In this document: positions 43,954 to 64,000 of the stretch, in pieces
Position numbering within the stretch: position 1 is the stretch's first letter
Layout of the letters: each line of letters begins with the position of its first letter
Origin: Oscheius onirici
Lineage: Eukaryota > Nematoda > Chromadorea > Rhabditida > Rhabditidae
DNA length: 64,000 nt
Assembly: GCA_932521025.1 (NCBI GenBank)
Contig: OW051469.1
Span: 3,236,398-3,300,397, forward strand
Direction: 5' to 3'
Translations under genes and position numbers: made by a program
The notes under the pieces: generated by a model
What the model was told of the DNA's origin: nothing
The model's database searches: none
Seen by the model: only the letters and a program-made list of their open reading frames with translations

Positions 43954-46122
43954 ATGAAGCTCTTCTTCCTTCTTCTGGCTTTCTTTCTCCAAGCGACAGC
44001 TTTTGGTATTTTTATGGGTTTTCTCTCAAAAAAGTATTCTTCAGACTGTCCCTTTACAAATGTCACCATCTTTGAAGGAAGCGGAATGTTCCCGCCGAAG
44101 GGAATCTCTACCGCCTATACCAACAAGACCAACTGTTTCTAGGTGGTGAGTCTCAGTCTCTTTGTCTCTATCTGTATGAAACATACTCTTCAGATTCCTC
44201 GAGTGAACGGCTCCTACGCAGAAGTTACCATTCTGATCCCTCCAAATTGGGACGACGGGAGCAGTTTGTACTTTGAGGACTATAGTGGACCAATCGTTTA
44301 GTAGCCTACTTATTTTGAATTCATTTTAAAAAAAATTCAGCTATAACCAAGAAAAATGGATGGGCTACCTCTCTCCGGAAGACATCAGCATCTATTTTCG
44401 GCCGTCCAGCTTCGGAAACCTTCAGTTTTCTTGGGTCTATAAGCCGAGTAAGACAAAATTATATAAAAATACATGATGTTTTCAGTCCCCTACTCCAATA
44501 ACCCCATCAGAATCAACATAACCTCGGGAACGCATGGTACAGTTGTCCCTCTCTACGGACAAAGTTACAGCTATGTCTTCACGTCGACCGATGGCGTAGA
44601 ATTCATTCAGTTACAGTCAAAATGAAGGTTTAGATGCACACCCGAAATGCAATTAACCCGGACGTACCGTCGTACTACACATGGTTTGGGTTCATGTTTC
44701 TGGGAGAGGGAATCGATGGACCGTACATGGGATCGTGAGTTTAGAATTAGAATATTCATTTTGCCTGAGGGCAAAACATTGCATGGTACAATAAGAGGAA
44801 AAAAATTGAGAAGGGAAGCAGAAGGTTGAAAAGAGTAAGGTGAAAGAACCAATTGACCAGTCACAGACCAATGTACTCATATCACACCGCTCAGGGCTGC
44901 TATGCATTACCCCCTGCCACTATTAGGTGCAGTATGATCTAGACAGTATGCGTGAAATGGTCAGAATCCATTGATAGACACAGGATAAGTGTAGTCATTA
45001 ACCTTTCTAGGCAGTGCTCCCCTCTTAGCGTAATAGAAACTATTTTCAACTCTGTCCCTCTGTCTTTCTCTGTCTCCCAATCGCATGTATTTTCTTTTCC
45101 AGATTCTACTCTCTGACCTACATTAGCTACATGTTGAACAGTAACGAAACTATAACTGTGGTAACTATCCCACAATCTACTTTCACAGATTACGCAGTTC
45201 TATTAGTCAAGTCACTTAAAGGTTAGCTCTTGATCCAAAAAAAGCTCAATTTACTTTCAGATGTCGAAGACGGCAACATCGCCACTAGTCTCCAATACGT
45301 TCCGAAGAACAATACGATCAACTTCCATGAACAGTTCAATGGACAGACTATTGCGCGTCACTACTACGGAGGAGCTGTCCCGTCCAACAACTTTTACTTG
45401 ACCAGTGTTTCGACTGATGAAGGTACTCTGGATTGGCAGGCTGGTGACTATCTCCCAAATGGAACAGTTCTGGCTTCATATGAGTGAGTGATAGAGAGAT
45501 GCGCAGAAATTTTTTTTTGGATATTTCAGTCGAAACAGCGTTAGTTTCTTGGCTCAACAGATTCCAGGACGTCTGAACACACTAGTCATCAGACATGCCT
45601 GGGTTCAGGCTGAAATCACGGGCAAGCGCCCAGTCGGTCAGTTCCTTGACAATGATCTAATGCAAAACCTTCAGCCTATGACAACGTGCCGAATTCTTCT
45701 GGTTTCTATTCCTCCGGAAACTATCCATTCACTGTTCTTCCTCAAAACAATGTCCTCTCCTTCTCGACAAGTTTTTCATCTTCTGACTATATAATGAATT
45801 TAAATTCTAGCCCAGAGATCTGAAATGACTGTGACAGTCATGAAAGGTGCCACCGGAAATCGGACAATCTTGTTCAGTGTCAGTGATTCCGGCAACCAGA
45901 ACGTCTATAGGTCAGCTTGTGTCAATAAACTGGCAGTAATAAACTTTCAGTCTTACAAATGGAGATGAAAAAATCGTTTCTGGGAACTCATTTACTCTTT
46001 CTTTCTACGGTGATTCACACTACCAGTCGCAGGGAGCCTTTGCGTTTTTTTCTTTCAATTCGTCCGGCAACATGAGCTTTTTGGCAGTTGTGGCTGTTCA
46101 AGTGGTGCTGTTCTTCAGGTAA
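43954..46122 (+). pseudogene. CUB-like domain gene, copy 4, with a nonsense codon and a frameshift
   Basis: Exons are 43954-44005, 44045-44145, 44194-44300, 44341-44447, 44486-44734, 45103-45221, 45261-45483, 45530-45636, 45675-45770, 45811-45910 and 45951-46122. The signal peptide (MKLFFLLLAFFLQATAF), GMFPPKGIS, FMFLGEGIDGPYMGS and the C-terminal hydrophobic tail are as in the other copies. Two lesions stand out: TAG at 44140-44142 where the family has Trp (C-x-W), and an apparent 11-nt excess around 44624-44634 that shifts the frame in exon 5. All other exon phases and splice sites are intact, so the damage is recent or the copy is polymorphic. Confidence 0.75.
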
Positions 46123-46874
46123 TGATCGATTGATCTGATATAAAATTTACACTTATTCTTATCCTTCTACATATCCATTTCTTTCTCCAGTTACAATAGT
46201 ATTGCCCAAAAAACTCCAGTAGTTGGTTCAAACCAGGGTTGGGCGAACATTTGTACGCAAATTTGCGTAAAAAAAGTGGCGTGACTCGTTTTACGGAAAT
46301 TCGGGCATTTTGGAGGGTCGATGCTATTTTTCCCAAATTCCTTAACCCCGAATGCATATGTAAAAAATATAAAACTTGAAGAAAATATTGGCTGAGGCGA
46401 GATACAGCCCAATCTTTTTCATGCTCGGGTTCGACCATTGTGTACGCGAACACGAACGAAGATTCCAGGACGTCTGGACGTCCCGGAAACATCGGACGAA
46501 CATTCAGCTATATCTCAACTCAGCGAATATTTTTTTCAGGTTTCATATTTTTTTACAGATGCATTCGGGGTCAAGGCATCTGGGAAAAATAGTTTCGAAA
46601 CTCAAAAATCGCTGAATTGAAAATGTCACGAGTTACACCACTCTTTTACGCAAATTTGCGTATGAATTTTCGCCCAACCCTGGTTCAAACTGTTTATGTT
46701 TCGTGTTGTCTCCTGTTCCTGCATCTTTCTGGAGCATCTTCTAGGCTGTCATGACAGTTCTAGAACGGTACAACCCTTCTCTATCCCCAAAAACAATTCA
46801 CAATGTCAGGACAAATACGATTCATTCATCCCAAATCGCATTATGTTTGGTGTTTTCTTTGTTTTCTCTTCTGG
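46123..46874. other. Spacer holding a hAT-type MITE
   Basis: Apart from the MITE at 46234-46682, this stretch holds no gene that I can support. It separates the 3' ends of the CUB-like copy 4 (+) and the unknown gene at 46875-48386 (-). Confidence 0.5.
46234..46682. mobile_element. hAT-type MITE, 449 bp, 8-bp target duplication
   Basis: The termini are CAGGGTTGGGCGAACAT and, at the other end, CGCCCAACCCTG. The 8-bp duplication GTTCAAAC is perfect (46226-46233 and 46683-46690). Subterminal inverted copies of GCAAATTTGCGTA and of AGTGGCGTGACTCG-like words extend the similarity. A relative with the same first 13 bases is at 10884-11271. Confidence 0.92.
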
Positions 46875-48386
46875 TTAGTTGCGAGTCGTCTTCTCTCCTA
46901 GCCAGCGTCGCAGCTCCGCACTCTGCTCGAATCCGGGAAAGAGGCGGTAGCTTCGCTGGGCGGCCATTCGCCCCAGACTCGGTACCTGTGTCGTCGAGTG
47001 ATAGTAGCTCAGACACATCGGCTCGGTCGTCTCCCTGTCGGGCATTTTCAGCAGAAGCAGCGAGCCCGTGGCGTCGACGTCCAAAGCCAGGCGGAAATTG
47101 TTTTGAGGAGACGGATCCACGTCGGCCAGGGCTCTCCTCAGCTGCCAGCTGTTCAGATTCAGATTGTAGAGCAGAAAGACCGGCGGGGGTTCAACCGTTG
47201 GAAAGAGATTCGGTCCGAAGAAGAATTGGATGACACGGACGAGTCCGTCCAGACATCGGCCGCCATCCCATCGCCGAATCCAGATGGTGAAGCGGAGACT
47301 GTTCAAAAAAGCGAAGAGAAGAACGGGAAGCCAGTAGTCGAGGTAGAGTCGCCATCGCCACGTCATCATGGTATCAAAGTTGGGCGGATCCAAGGCCAAC
47401 CAGAGCGATTTGCGTCGAAGGACGGCGTAGAGGATGTGATGTGACTGGAGAGCGCCGTGATAGAGCATCTTGTGGGGATGGGTCACGAGATCACAGCTGT
47501 AACCTCCCTTTCCGTCGTAGAGCAGTCGACCGAGTTGGTTCGATTCCAACATCCGCGTGTTCATACTGGAAGAGTTGAGCGGGTACAGAAACTAGGAGAC
47601 AAAGGGACAGAGGGACAGAGAGACAAATACATGAACTCACTTCTTTATGAGAAAATAGATCCCGTCGACATCGAAGACGACTCCTCGTGGGAAGATTCCA
47701 GAGGCGGGATGGAGTTCCTTCAAAAAGTGACGAAAGGCTCGAATCCGTTCGGTCACATTCTCGAATGGGTAGCGGCTCTCCATGGCTGGATTGGCGGCCA
47801 GAAGACAGGCAGCGACCTTCTTCCTCGGGTCGTCGAAGGCTCCAATACGACCGACTACTGCGATCTGTCCTCGGTCGAGTAGGCCCACATCGAGACAGAG
47901 ATCCATCGCCATGGGCAGAGTAGTCTTCTTCGTGTGCAGTATAACGGCCATCTGGACTTCGGCGCAGAGTACAATGACGAGTTGACGGAGCTCTGATAAA
48001 GATCGGTCGAAGACGAGCTGGAAAGAATAATGATTGTCTTTACAGCAACAGTAACTTACCAGACAGAGCACATTCTCTCCCAGAACGTAGCAGTCCAGAG
48101 CCTGTCGCATGTCAGAAGCCGACAGTCTCGTGTCCATCTGGTAGTTAACCGAGACGCCGGTCATCAGTTCCGTCTTCAAGACTTCCGCCAGATCCGTCTC
48201 CTGGATGATCGTTTCCGTCTCGACATCGACTACCAGCCTTCGCCGCAAGGCCACAGTGTAGGCTACCGTTCCAGACGAGTTCGTGGCGAAGAAATTGGCA
48301 TCGTGGACGGCCGGCGGCGTCTCCATCGCATAGTATTCGAACGGCTTGAGCCAGCTGGAGTCGTCCGTCGTCGTCTTGGCAGCCAT
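46875..48386 (-). CDS. Unrecognised 464-aa protein
   Basis: Exons are 48386-48060, 48017-47641 and 47565-46875, with phases closing and a TAA stop. The protein starts MAAKTTTDDSSWLKPFEYYA and has no signal peptide. A hydrophobic stretch (LYLDYWLPVLLFAFLNSLRF) near residue 330 might be buried rather than membrane-spanning. It shows strongly biased, constrained coding sequence with Arg/Leu-rich regions. I do not recognise the family, and I see no catalytic motif. The acceptor of exon 3 is taken at CTCTTCCAG (47566-47574), because an alternative at 47592 would run into a stop. Long plus-strand open frames across it are shadows. Confidence 0.75.
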
Positions 48387-50903
48387 GATTGTGTTTAGTT
48401 TTCAACCTTTTTTGCTCTTTTAAAAACATTTTTAATTGTGTGACACTTTGTAGTTTTCTAAAGTTTGCGTAAAGTTTAATAAAAACTGAAATATATTAAC
48501 TTTACAGTATTTCTTTCCAATTAAACTCGACAATCAGACTCTCCTACGATGGTGTTTGCAGATGTGAGACAACTGGAAACCCGCTGGACCGTACTCAGAA
48601 GCTACTCTCCAATCTTCTTGCTAATCAGGTTTGTCTGTTCAGATTAAACGACGTGTTCGAAGCCGCAGCACCGCCTTTTCCACATATTGCGCAGTCGGTT
48701 AGAAATTTTAGTGCGCAAAAAAACTGGCAACAAGTTCGATTCCCATTGGGTACAACAATTTTTGTCTATTTCGGTGGGCCTCTCGACTTCTTTGAAACTC
48801 TTTTAGCCGAAGGAGTTGGTAAAAATCATCGGGTTTCACAAAATCAGAACTTTTCATTTTGAGCGCCAGTTAGAAATGGGTAGAGGGCCTGTCTCGCCAA
48901 AAGAAATTTATGTTTCCTTTCTCGAGAAAAAAGAGAGTTTCTTCGTGATATCTCACAGAATTGTCTAGAAGTCATAACGGACCTCATGAGTCGACTCTTC
49001 AGATTTCTGGGGATGGAGGCCTGGATCTGTCCAGGCCGTCTGAAAATCCGAGAGAAAATCTTGGTCGGGGTTCGAACCGGCAAATTTCTGTCTTAGTCTT
49101 TCATACTGTGCAGTAGACAGCAACATTTCTTGACCAGCTACCTTCAATTCCTTGCTTCCTCTTCCCCTTTATTTTTTCAACCACAGTTGCACAGTCACAA
49201 GAAGAATCACCGACAGATTCCACAGAAAATCACGATGTTTCTCCCAGTACATTCGGTTGCCTTAGCCGCCTTTTTTCAAGAGCAAAGATCCAGTTCAAAC
49301 TGACGCCGTGTCATTTTTCGAGTCGAACAGTCAAAAATTTCTAGCTTGTAGAGTTACGGTAGCAGGAGAGGCAAATTGGCGGGAATGTGAGCTTTTGAAA
49401 AAAAAGCGAAGTATGTAATTGGAGCAGACTGAATGGAAAAACAACAAACTACCCAAACTCATCTCTTTCTCAAGGCGCTAATCTGTTGCGCCTTGTCTCG
49501 CTCAATCACTTTCTGTCTCGCGACCTGTATGTGGACCAATACACAGGGCCGAGACACAATAGTAGACACATGGCGAGAAGAGGAGAGTCTGGGTCTTTTC
49601 CCAGTGTTAGAGCGGTGGGGATTGATCGACCGCGTCGCGTCGGACGACGGGCGCGGGCGGTCGAGGCTTGTCCCATGGCTTGGCTTGAGATGAACTCGGC
49701 GGGCTTTTCTCCCCGCAGCTCAAAACAGCTGCAATAGCCATTCAGAGCCAGGAGGCTCTAGTTCCGGATCATTCCTTTTCATATTCTCGCCATTTTTCAC
49801 TGTTTCGACCCTAAACCGCCGAAAACGCTTGTTTTCCCCCGCAATAACTCGTTTCATCGGTTGAAAGAGTCGCGCTTCCTATCATTTACAGTCAGTTTTT
49901 CGAATACTTTGAGAGCAAAATACTCAAACTCGACAGTTGGACAACCGTAGCTACAGACTCGACAGTTAGACAGCAGTTGAAATGCGGCCACAGACTAGAG
50001 AGTTAGACAGCTAATTCGTTTTGAATTTCACGTGCAGCTGTTCGCCAAGAGCTTGTTCCATATTTTTCTACGCGATTTTTCAAAATTTTAATTTTGCTAT
50101 AAAGCGATAACTTTGTCCCTCTTCCTTTGTCTGCTCCCTCCAAACGTCCCTTTTTTTCAAATTCTCCCCGCCGAAATCGGAAAAAGAGACATCTGATCGT
50201 TTGGATCAAAACACAAGCGGAAACGAATCTCTTATTGACATCGGATTTTCGAAAGAATCAATTTCTTTGACGGAGATCAAAAACATCTGGAAGTAATCAG
50301 TTGTTGGGTAGCGTTGCACACAAACTCGACAGTTAGACAGCGACGCCACAGACTCGACAGCTAGACAACAGGCTGGTTGTGGCCCACTTCAAACACTTCT
50401 TTCCCTCAAATATGAAAAAAGCAAGCAGTTTTTCCACGATTTTCTTAGGAAAAGTAAAACAATAAAAGTCTGGGAATCTCTTTTTTTTCAATCTCTCGAA
50501 AGCGGAACCGCAAAAATCGATTAGCCTACCGAAAACACTTGTTTACATAAACAGTGTCGGTTTAACCGAAAAACAATGGAATTAGTTTTCTAGGTCTGTC
50601 TCTCTTGTCAAAACAGTACTCTCTCGTCTTTTCCGTCTCTACAATAAAATTTTCAGGAAGAAGCCCCTTTTCTTCTCTCCAACCTGGGAACCCACACAAA
50701 TACTGGAAACTCGACGAGAAATTGTCACATAGAGCTCAAAATTTATGCAGGCAAGTCTTTCTCTGATCTTCTCATTTTTAAAGGCAAAGAGGCTGCTGAT
50801 AAGATAAGAGCCGAGACTGCTGTTGTCCCAAAATGTTGAGAGTTACGAAGAGTTTTGGAAGAGAGTAACTCAAAATTTCCAGGGAACAGCCTGTTGTGCT
50901 TGA
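48387..50903. other. Spacer upstream of MED13 with dispersed repeats
   Basis: No complete gene could be supported. A 60-aa minus-strand frame is at 49147-48965 and a 69-aa plus-strand frame at 48653-48862; both are unproven. Copies of the 24-bp repeat lie near 49928, 49952, 49988, 50324 and 50350. The MED13 promoter should be in the last few hundred bases. ACTCAAAATTTCCAG at 50868-50882 could be an acceptor for a leader exon or trans-splice. Confidence 0.45.
48965..49147 (-). CDS. Possible 60-aa protein or exon
   Basis: This open frame (MKVAGQEMLLSTAQYERLRQ then acidic and aromatic residues) has a composition that looks more like protein than chance. It has no recognised homologue and no confirmed splice partner. 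A GGTTCGAACCCC word inside it resembles a tRNA B box, but no A box or stems accompany it. Confidence 0.2.
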   Translation of the reverse strand: MKVAGQEMLLSTAQYERLRQKFAGSNPDQDFLSDFQTAWTDPGLHPQKSEESTHEVRYDF

Positions 50904-61512
<10,609 letters not shown>

Positions 61513-61924
61513 GTCCCGTTTTTTAGTTTCTCAACCCCCGTACAGTATAGTTTTGCCCCAAAACTGATCTCCCCAACCACTCTCAACTTCCGGTAACCTT
61601 CGACGTGTTTCTTTCTCTTTTTGTACACACAGTATGTATGCGGCTAAAACCTACACACACAGTACGATTGTATAATTGACGGGTGTCTTTTCCTACTCTC
61701 TCCTCTGGTAGTAGCACAAATTTTCTCTTTCTTAGGTGAAACCCTGTGATTTCAAAGTCGATTCGGTTCTTGGTAGCTCACATTTCTTTCTTCTGTGCCC
61801 CAGTATTTATTTGCCTCCGTGAGATATGCCAGCAGAAGACACATATGAAGATTTTTCTCAAGTGTATCTGTCAAAACTGAGAAAATGGACAGATAATTTT
61901 TCAAAGTCCCGCTTTACTTATATT
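61513..61924. other. Spacer between MED13 and the Ser/Thr-rich gene, convergent ends
   Basis: This spacer holds the MED13 3' UTR and probably the 3' UTR of the minus-strand gene. The CACACACAGTA words near 61625 and 61660 are a short direct repeat. No gene is seen. Confidence 0.4.
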
Positions 61925-62633
61925 CTACTGACTGACAACACGGCTGGATGTATTCTTCGTCGTCCTTGGCGAAGGCTTTCTAACGGTGGACATGCGCTGA
62001 CTGGTCTTAGCCGGGGAAGAATTTGTCTTTTTCGTAGTTGGCATGCTCGTAAACTTCTGGGACGGCTTCGAGGAGCTAAATTTCCTAGACTGGGTGTGTT
62101 GCGGAGTAGGCCTCGGAGACGTAATGATCCTCTTCGTGAAGGGATATCTCGTGGAAATCTTAGAAGAGTCAATTCCGGTCAGAGAGAAGACTCTGGAAAC
62201 GGAGAGTTTAGACAGAGAAAGACTGAGAGACAAAAAGACAGTGTGGCAGAGAGACATAGATTTAGACTCACCTGCCAGTCGTGCCAACAGTCTTCCTATT
62301 GGTTGTCTTGAACTTGGACGATGCGGTGGTAGGAGGCACGGTTTCCTGATGACGACGCGACGAACCCATCCATTTCTTCGTAGTCACAGGAGGAGCAGGG
62401 CGTCTAGTTGAGGTAGAGGTTCCAGAAGACCACGTCTTCTTGGTCACAGGAGGAGAAGTCTCTCGAGGCCACTGTCTGGTAGTCACGACAGTCTTCCAAG
62501 GCTTAGTATCCGTAGTAGGAAGCCGTTTAGTGGTCGTAGTGCCAGGAGGATAGCTTCTCGAAGCCACAGAGAGGACGCTGGTAGCACAACAGCAGACGAG
62601 GAAGAAAAGTAGCGACCATCGAACAACAGTCAT
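61925..62633 (-). CDS. Secreted Ser/Thr/Lys-rich, mucin-like protein
   Basis: Exons are 62633-62272 and 62192-61925, giving 209 aa. A signal peptide (MTVVRWSLLFFLVCCCATSV) is followed by a low-complexity chain rich in Thr, Ser, Pro, Lys and Arg. In the first half a loose motif PPVTxKxW recurs (for example TSPPVTKKTW, APPVTTKKW, with DTKPWK and RQWPRE related). No cysteines follow the signal peptide. The composition suggests an O-glycosylated or cuticle- or mucus-associated extracellular protein, but no known family is recognised. The second exon keeps the same composition (PTTKKTNSSPAKTS), which supports the splice. Confidence 0.65.
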
Positions 62634-62739
62634 CGCAAGCGAACAGCAATCTAATGGTATCTCCCTTTCGATGCAAAAAAACTTAATTGCTTTCTATTCG
62701 TTACGAGAACGCTGATGGATTAGGCAAAACGAAAATTTA

Positions 62740-63986
62740 TTAACTTAATGGACTGGAGGGAATGGCCTTCTGTTCCCAGCAGGCTTCCATCTCGTAGAAA
62801 AAGTCTTCTTTTCTGAAGGCGTCCAAACTGTACTGCATGCCGAGCTCCTCCTTGCAACGAAGACATTCGATCTGAAACAGGGGGCCAGTTGTGAGAAGGA
62901 TAGTGAAAGTACTACAAAGAGACTGATCAGGTTTAGTAGCTCTCCATAACGGACTGTCCAACTGTCACCTAAATTGCAGTACAGTTCTTCCAGAGACTGG
63001 TAGAGGGATTTTCTGACCACTTTGATGACTGAGGCCATGTTTTTGGTGCCAGGGTTTTGGAGAATGGCTGGAAAGTTTTGTAGTGAGAGACAGAGAGACA
63101 GTGCTTACCCGTATTCCAGAAAAGCAGTCCAATCAGACAGACGTACTCCTCCTCAGTCAGCTTCATACTACTGATGTAGTACAGGAATCTCTGCTGGTCT
63201 GGCTCGTATCGTTTTAAAATGAACCTAAAGGTCTTCAATTTTTTTGATTTTTTTTAACTTCTTACTGTTTTACAACTGGAATTGTGGCCTGATCGTTCAA
63301 AATCATGTCGGATACCCAATCATCTATTTGATCCTTTTCGAAGAAGGTGGTCTCGGACATGATGCATCTGGAAAATGTCTCAGTCTGTTTTTTTCCTCAC
63401 AATTGAGTGAACTGTTCCTTTGGTACCATTCTGTAGGTCCTGTACGCTGCATCCAACCACCAGAAGTAGACAAAAAATGGCTGTAACAGCTGCCACTTTT
63501 CGTCTTCGGTCAGTAGAGAAAGTTCAGGAAAGGAGGTAGAAATGAAGTGAACGAAGGAGGGAACATGTGCCCGGAAGAAGAGAGACATTGTACTGCTCGA
63601 GCCAAAAGACAGACCCTTAAAAATAAGTCATCAGAGGAAAACTAGAACCAACTTCTAGCCCTTTCCTTGTAGAAAAATCTCTATTAGGCTTCAGTGCAAA
63701 CTCCGTGGCTTTCCGCACGGAGCAGAGCAGCCTAAACGATCAAATTCGCTGATTGTTAATCAAAAAAATTGGGTCTCGAAGCGAAAAGCACTCGTCGGAC
63801 CTCTGAACAAACTGACCTGTACTTTTCCACGAGATTCTTGATCAGAAGTGGCGTAGAAGATGAGCAAGGTGAAGGAGATGGAATGAATATGGGAATCTAA
63901 AAGTTAGTCATTTTTTGGACTAAACATGACCACCTTCTGATGCTCCGTCTCAGATTCCAATGACGGTTTTTGCTTTTGAATAATCG
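62740..63986 (-). CDS. Nuclear hormone receptor, ligand-binding region (5' part off window)
   Basis: Predicted exons are 63986-63934, 63896-63817, 63731-63653, 63615-63401, 63367-63266, 63224-63109, 63067-62916 and 62871-62740, with phases closing to a TAA stop. The linker (EKYRLLCSVRKATEF) leads into a nematode-type ligand-binding domain: FRAHVPSFVHFISTSFPELSLLTEDEKWQLLQPFFVYFWWLDAAYRT, then LTEEEYVCLIGLLFWNT, IKVVRKSLYQSLEELYC and RYGELLNLISLF near the end. The DNA-binding zinc fingers would lie beyond position 64000, so the gene is incomplete here. It fits the expanded supplementary NHR family of nematodes. The acceptor at 63987 starts the first visible exon. Confidence 0.8.
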
Positions 63987-64000
63987 CTGAAAAAATTTCT

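Noticed and set aside
46751-48398. Plus-strand frames of 122-160 aa
   Set aside because: They are shadows of the minus-strand 464-aa gene, whose exon phases close.
49055-49085. GGGGTTCGAACCGG, a tRNA B-box-like word
   Set aside because: No A box or cloverleaf stems are found on either strand.

Overview
This window looks like nuclear DNA from a free-living nematode, probably Caenorhabditis or a near relative. Introns are mostly 35-60 nt with TTTTCAG/TTTCAG acceptors. Several genes have an acceptor directly in front of the ATG, which suits trans-splicing. The gene families are nematode-typical: CUB-like secreted proteins, a divergent nuclear hormone receptor, a Smad with only an MH2 domain, and an S28 peptidase. 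Gene models were built by hand from splice signals and reading phase. Exon phases close in every model called intact, but no transcript evidence was available.

Layout: 1-600 is the 3' end of a decayed RTE-type retroelement. 696-3504 (-) is an unrecognised multi-exon gene with a hAT-type MITE in its large intron. 4953-5818 (+) encodes a C2H2 finger joined to a Cu/Zn superoxide-dismutase-like domain with altered active-site residues. About 6040-7914 is a decayed RTE-type retroelement. 8148-11678 (+) holds RPF1 and NDUFB2, closely spaced as in an operon. 11850-14651 (-) is eIF3d. 14867-17272 (-) is a choline-dehydrogenase-like GMC oxidoreductase. 18644-19728 (-) is the MH2-only Smad. 20137-20988 (-) is a secreted Cys-rich protein. 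21240-21647 (-) is a small tail-anchored protein. 21873-23805 (-) is sphingosine kinase.

23.8-27.6 kb is gene-poor and repeat-bearing. 27576-29097 (+) is a rhodopsin-family peptide receptor. 29.4-46.1 kb is a secreted-protein cluster: four CUB-like genes (the last broken), two copies of a small secreted family (one broken) and an S28 serine peptidase. 46875-48386 (-) is an unknown conserved-looking protein. 50904-61512 (+) is a 24-exon MED13 gene. 61925-62633 (-) is a Ser/Thr-rich secreted protein, and 62740 to the window end (-) is the ligand-binding part of a nuclear hormone receptor.

The most unusual signals are these. (1) A dispersed 24-bp sequence (consensus CCACAGACTCGACAGTTAGACAGC) is present in roughly 35 copies in introns and intergenic DNA of both strands, including an array filling one eIF3d intron. 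(2) A family of short MITEs has 8-bp target duplications and termini built from repeated palindromic words; one of them landed exactly on a splice donor. (3) Alternative 18-nt signal-peptide exons are preserved in both copies of a small secreted gene. (4) There is the zinc-finger/SOD fusion. (5) A CTGTCC hexamer tract of about 72 copies sits in the last MED13 intron.
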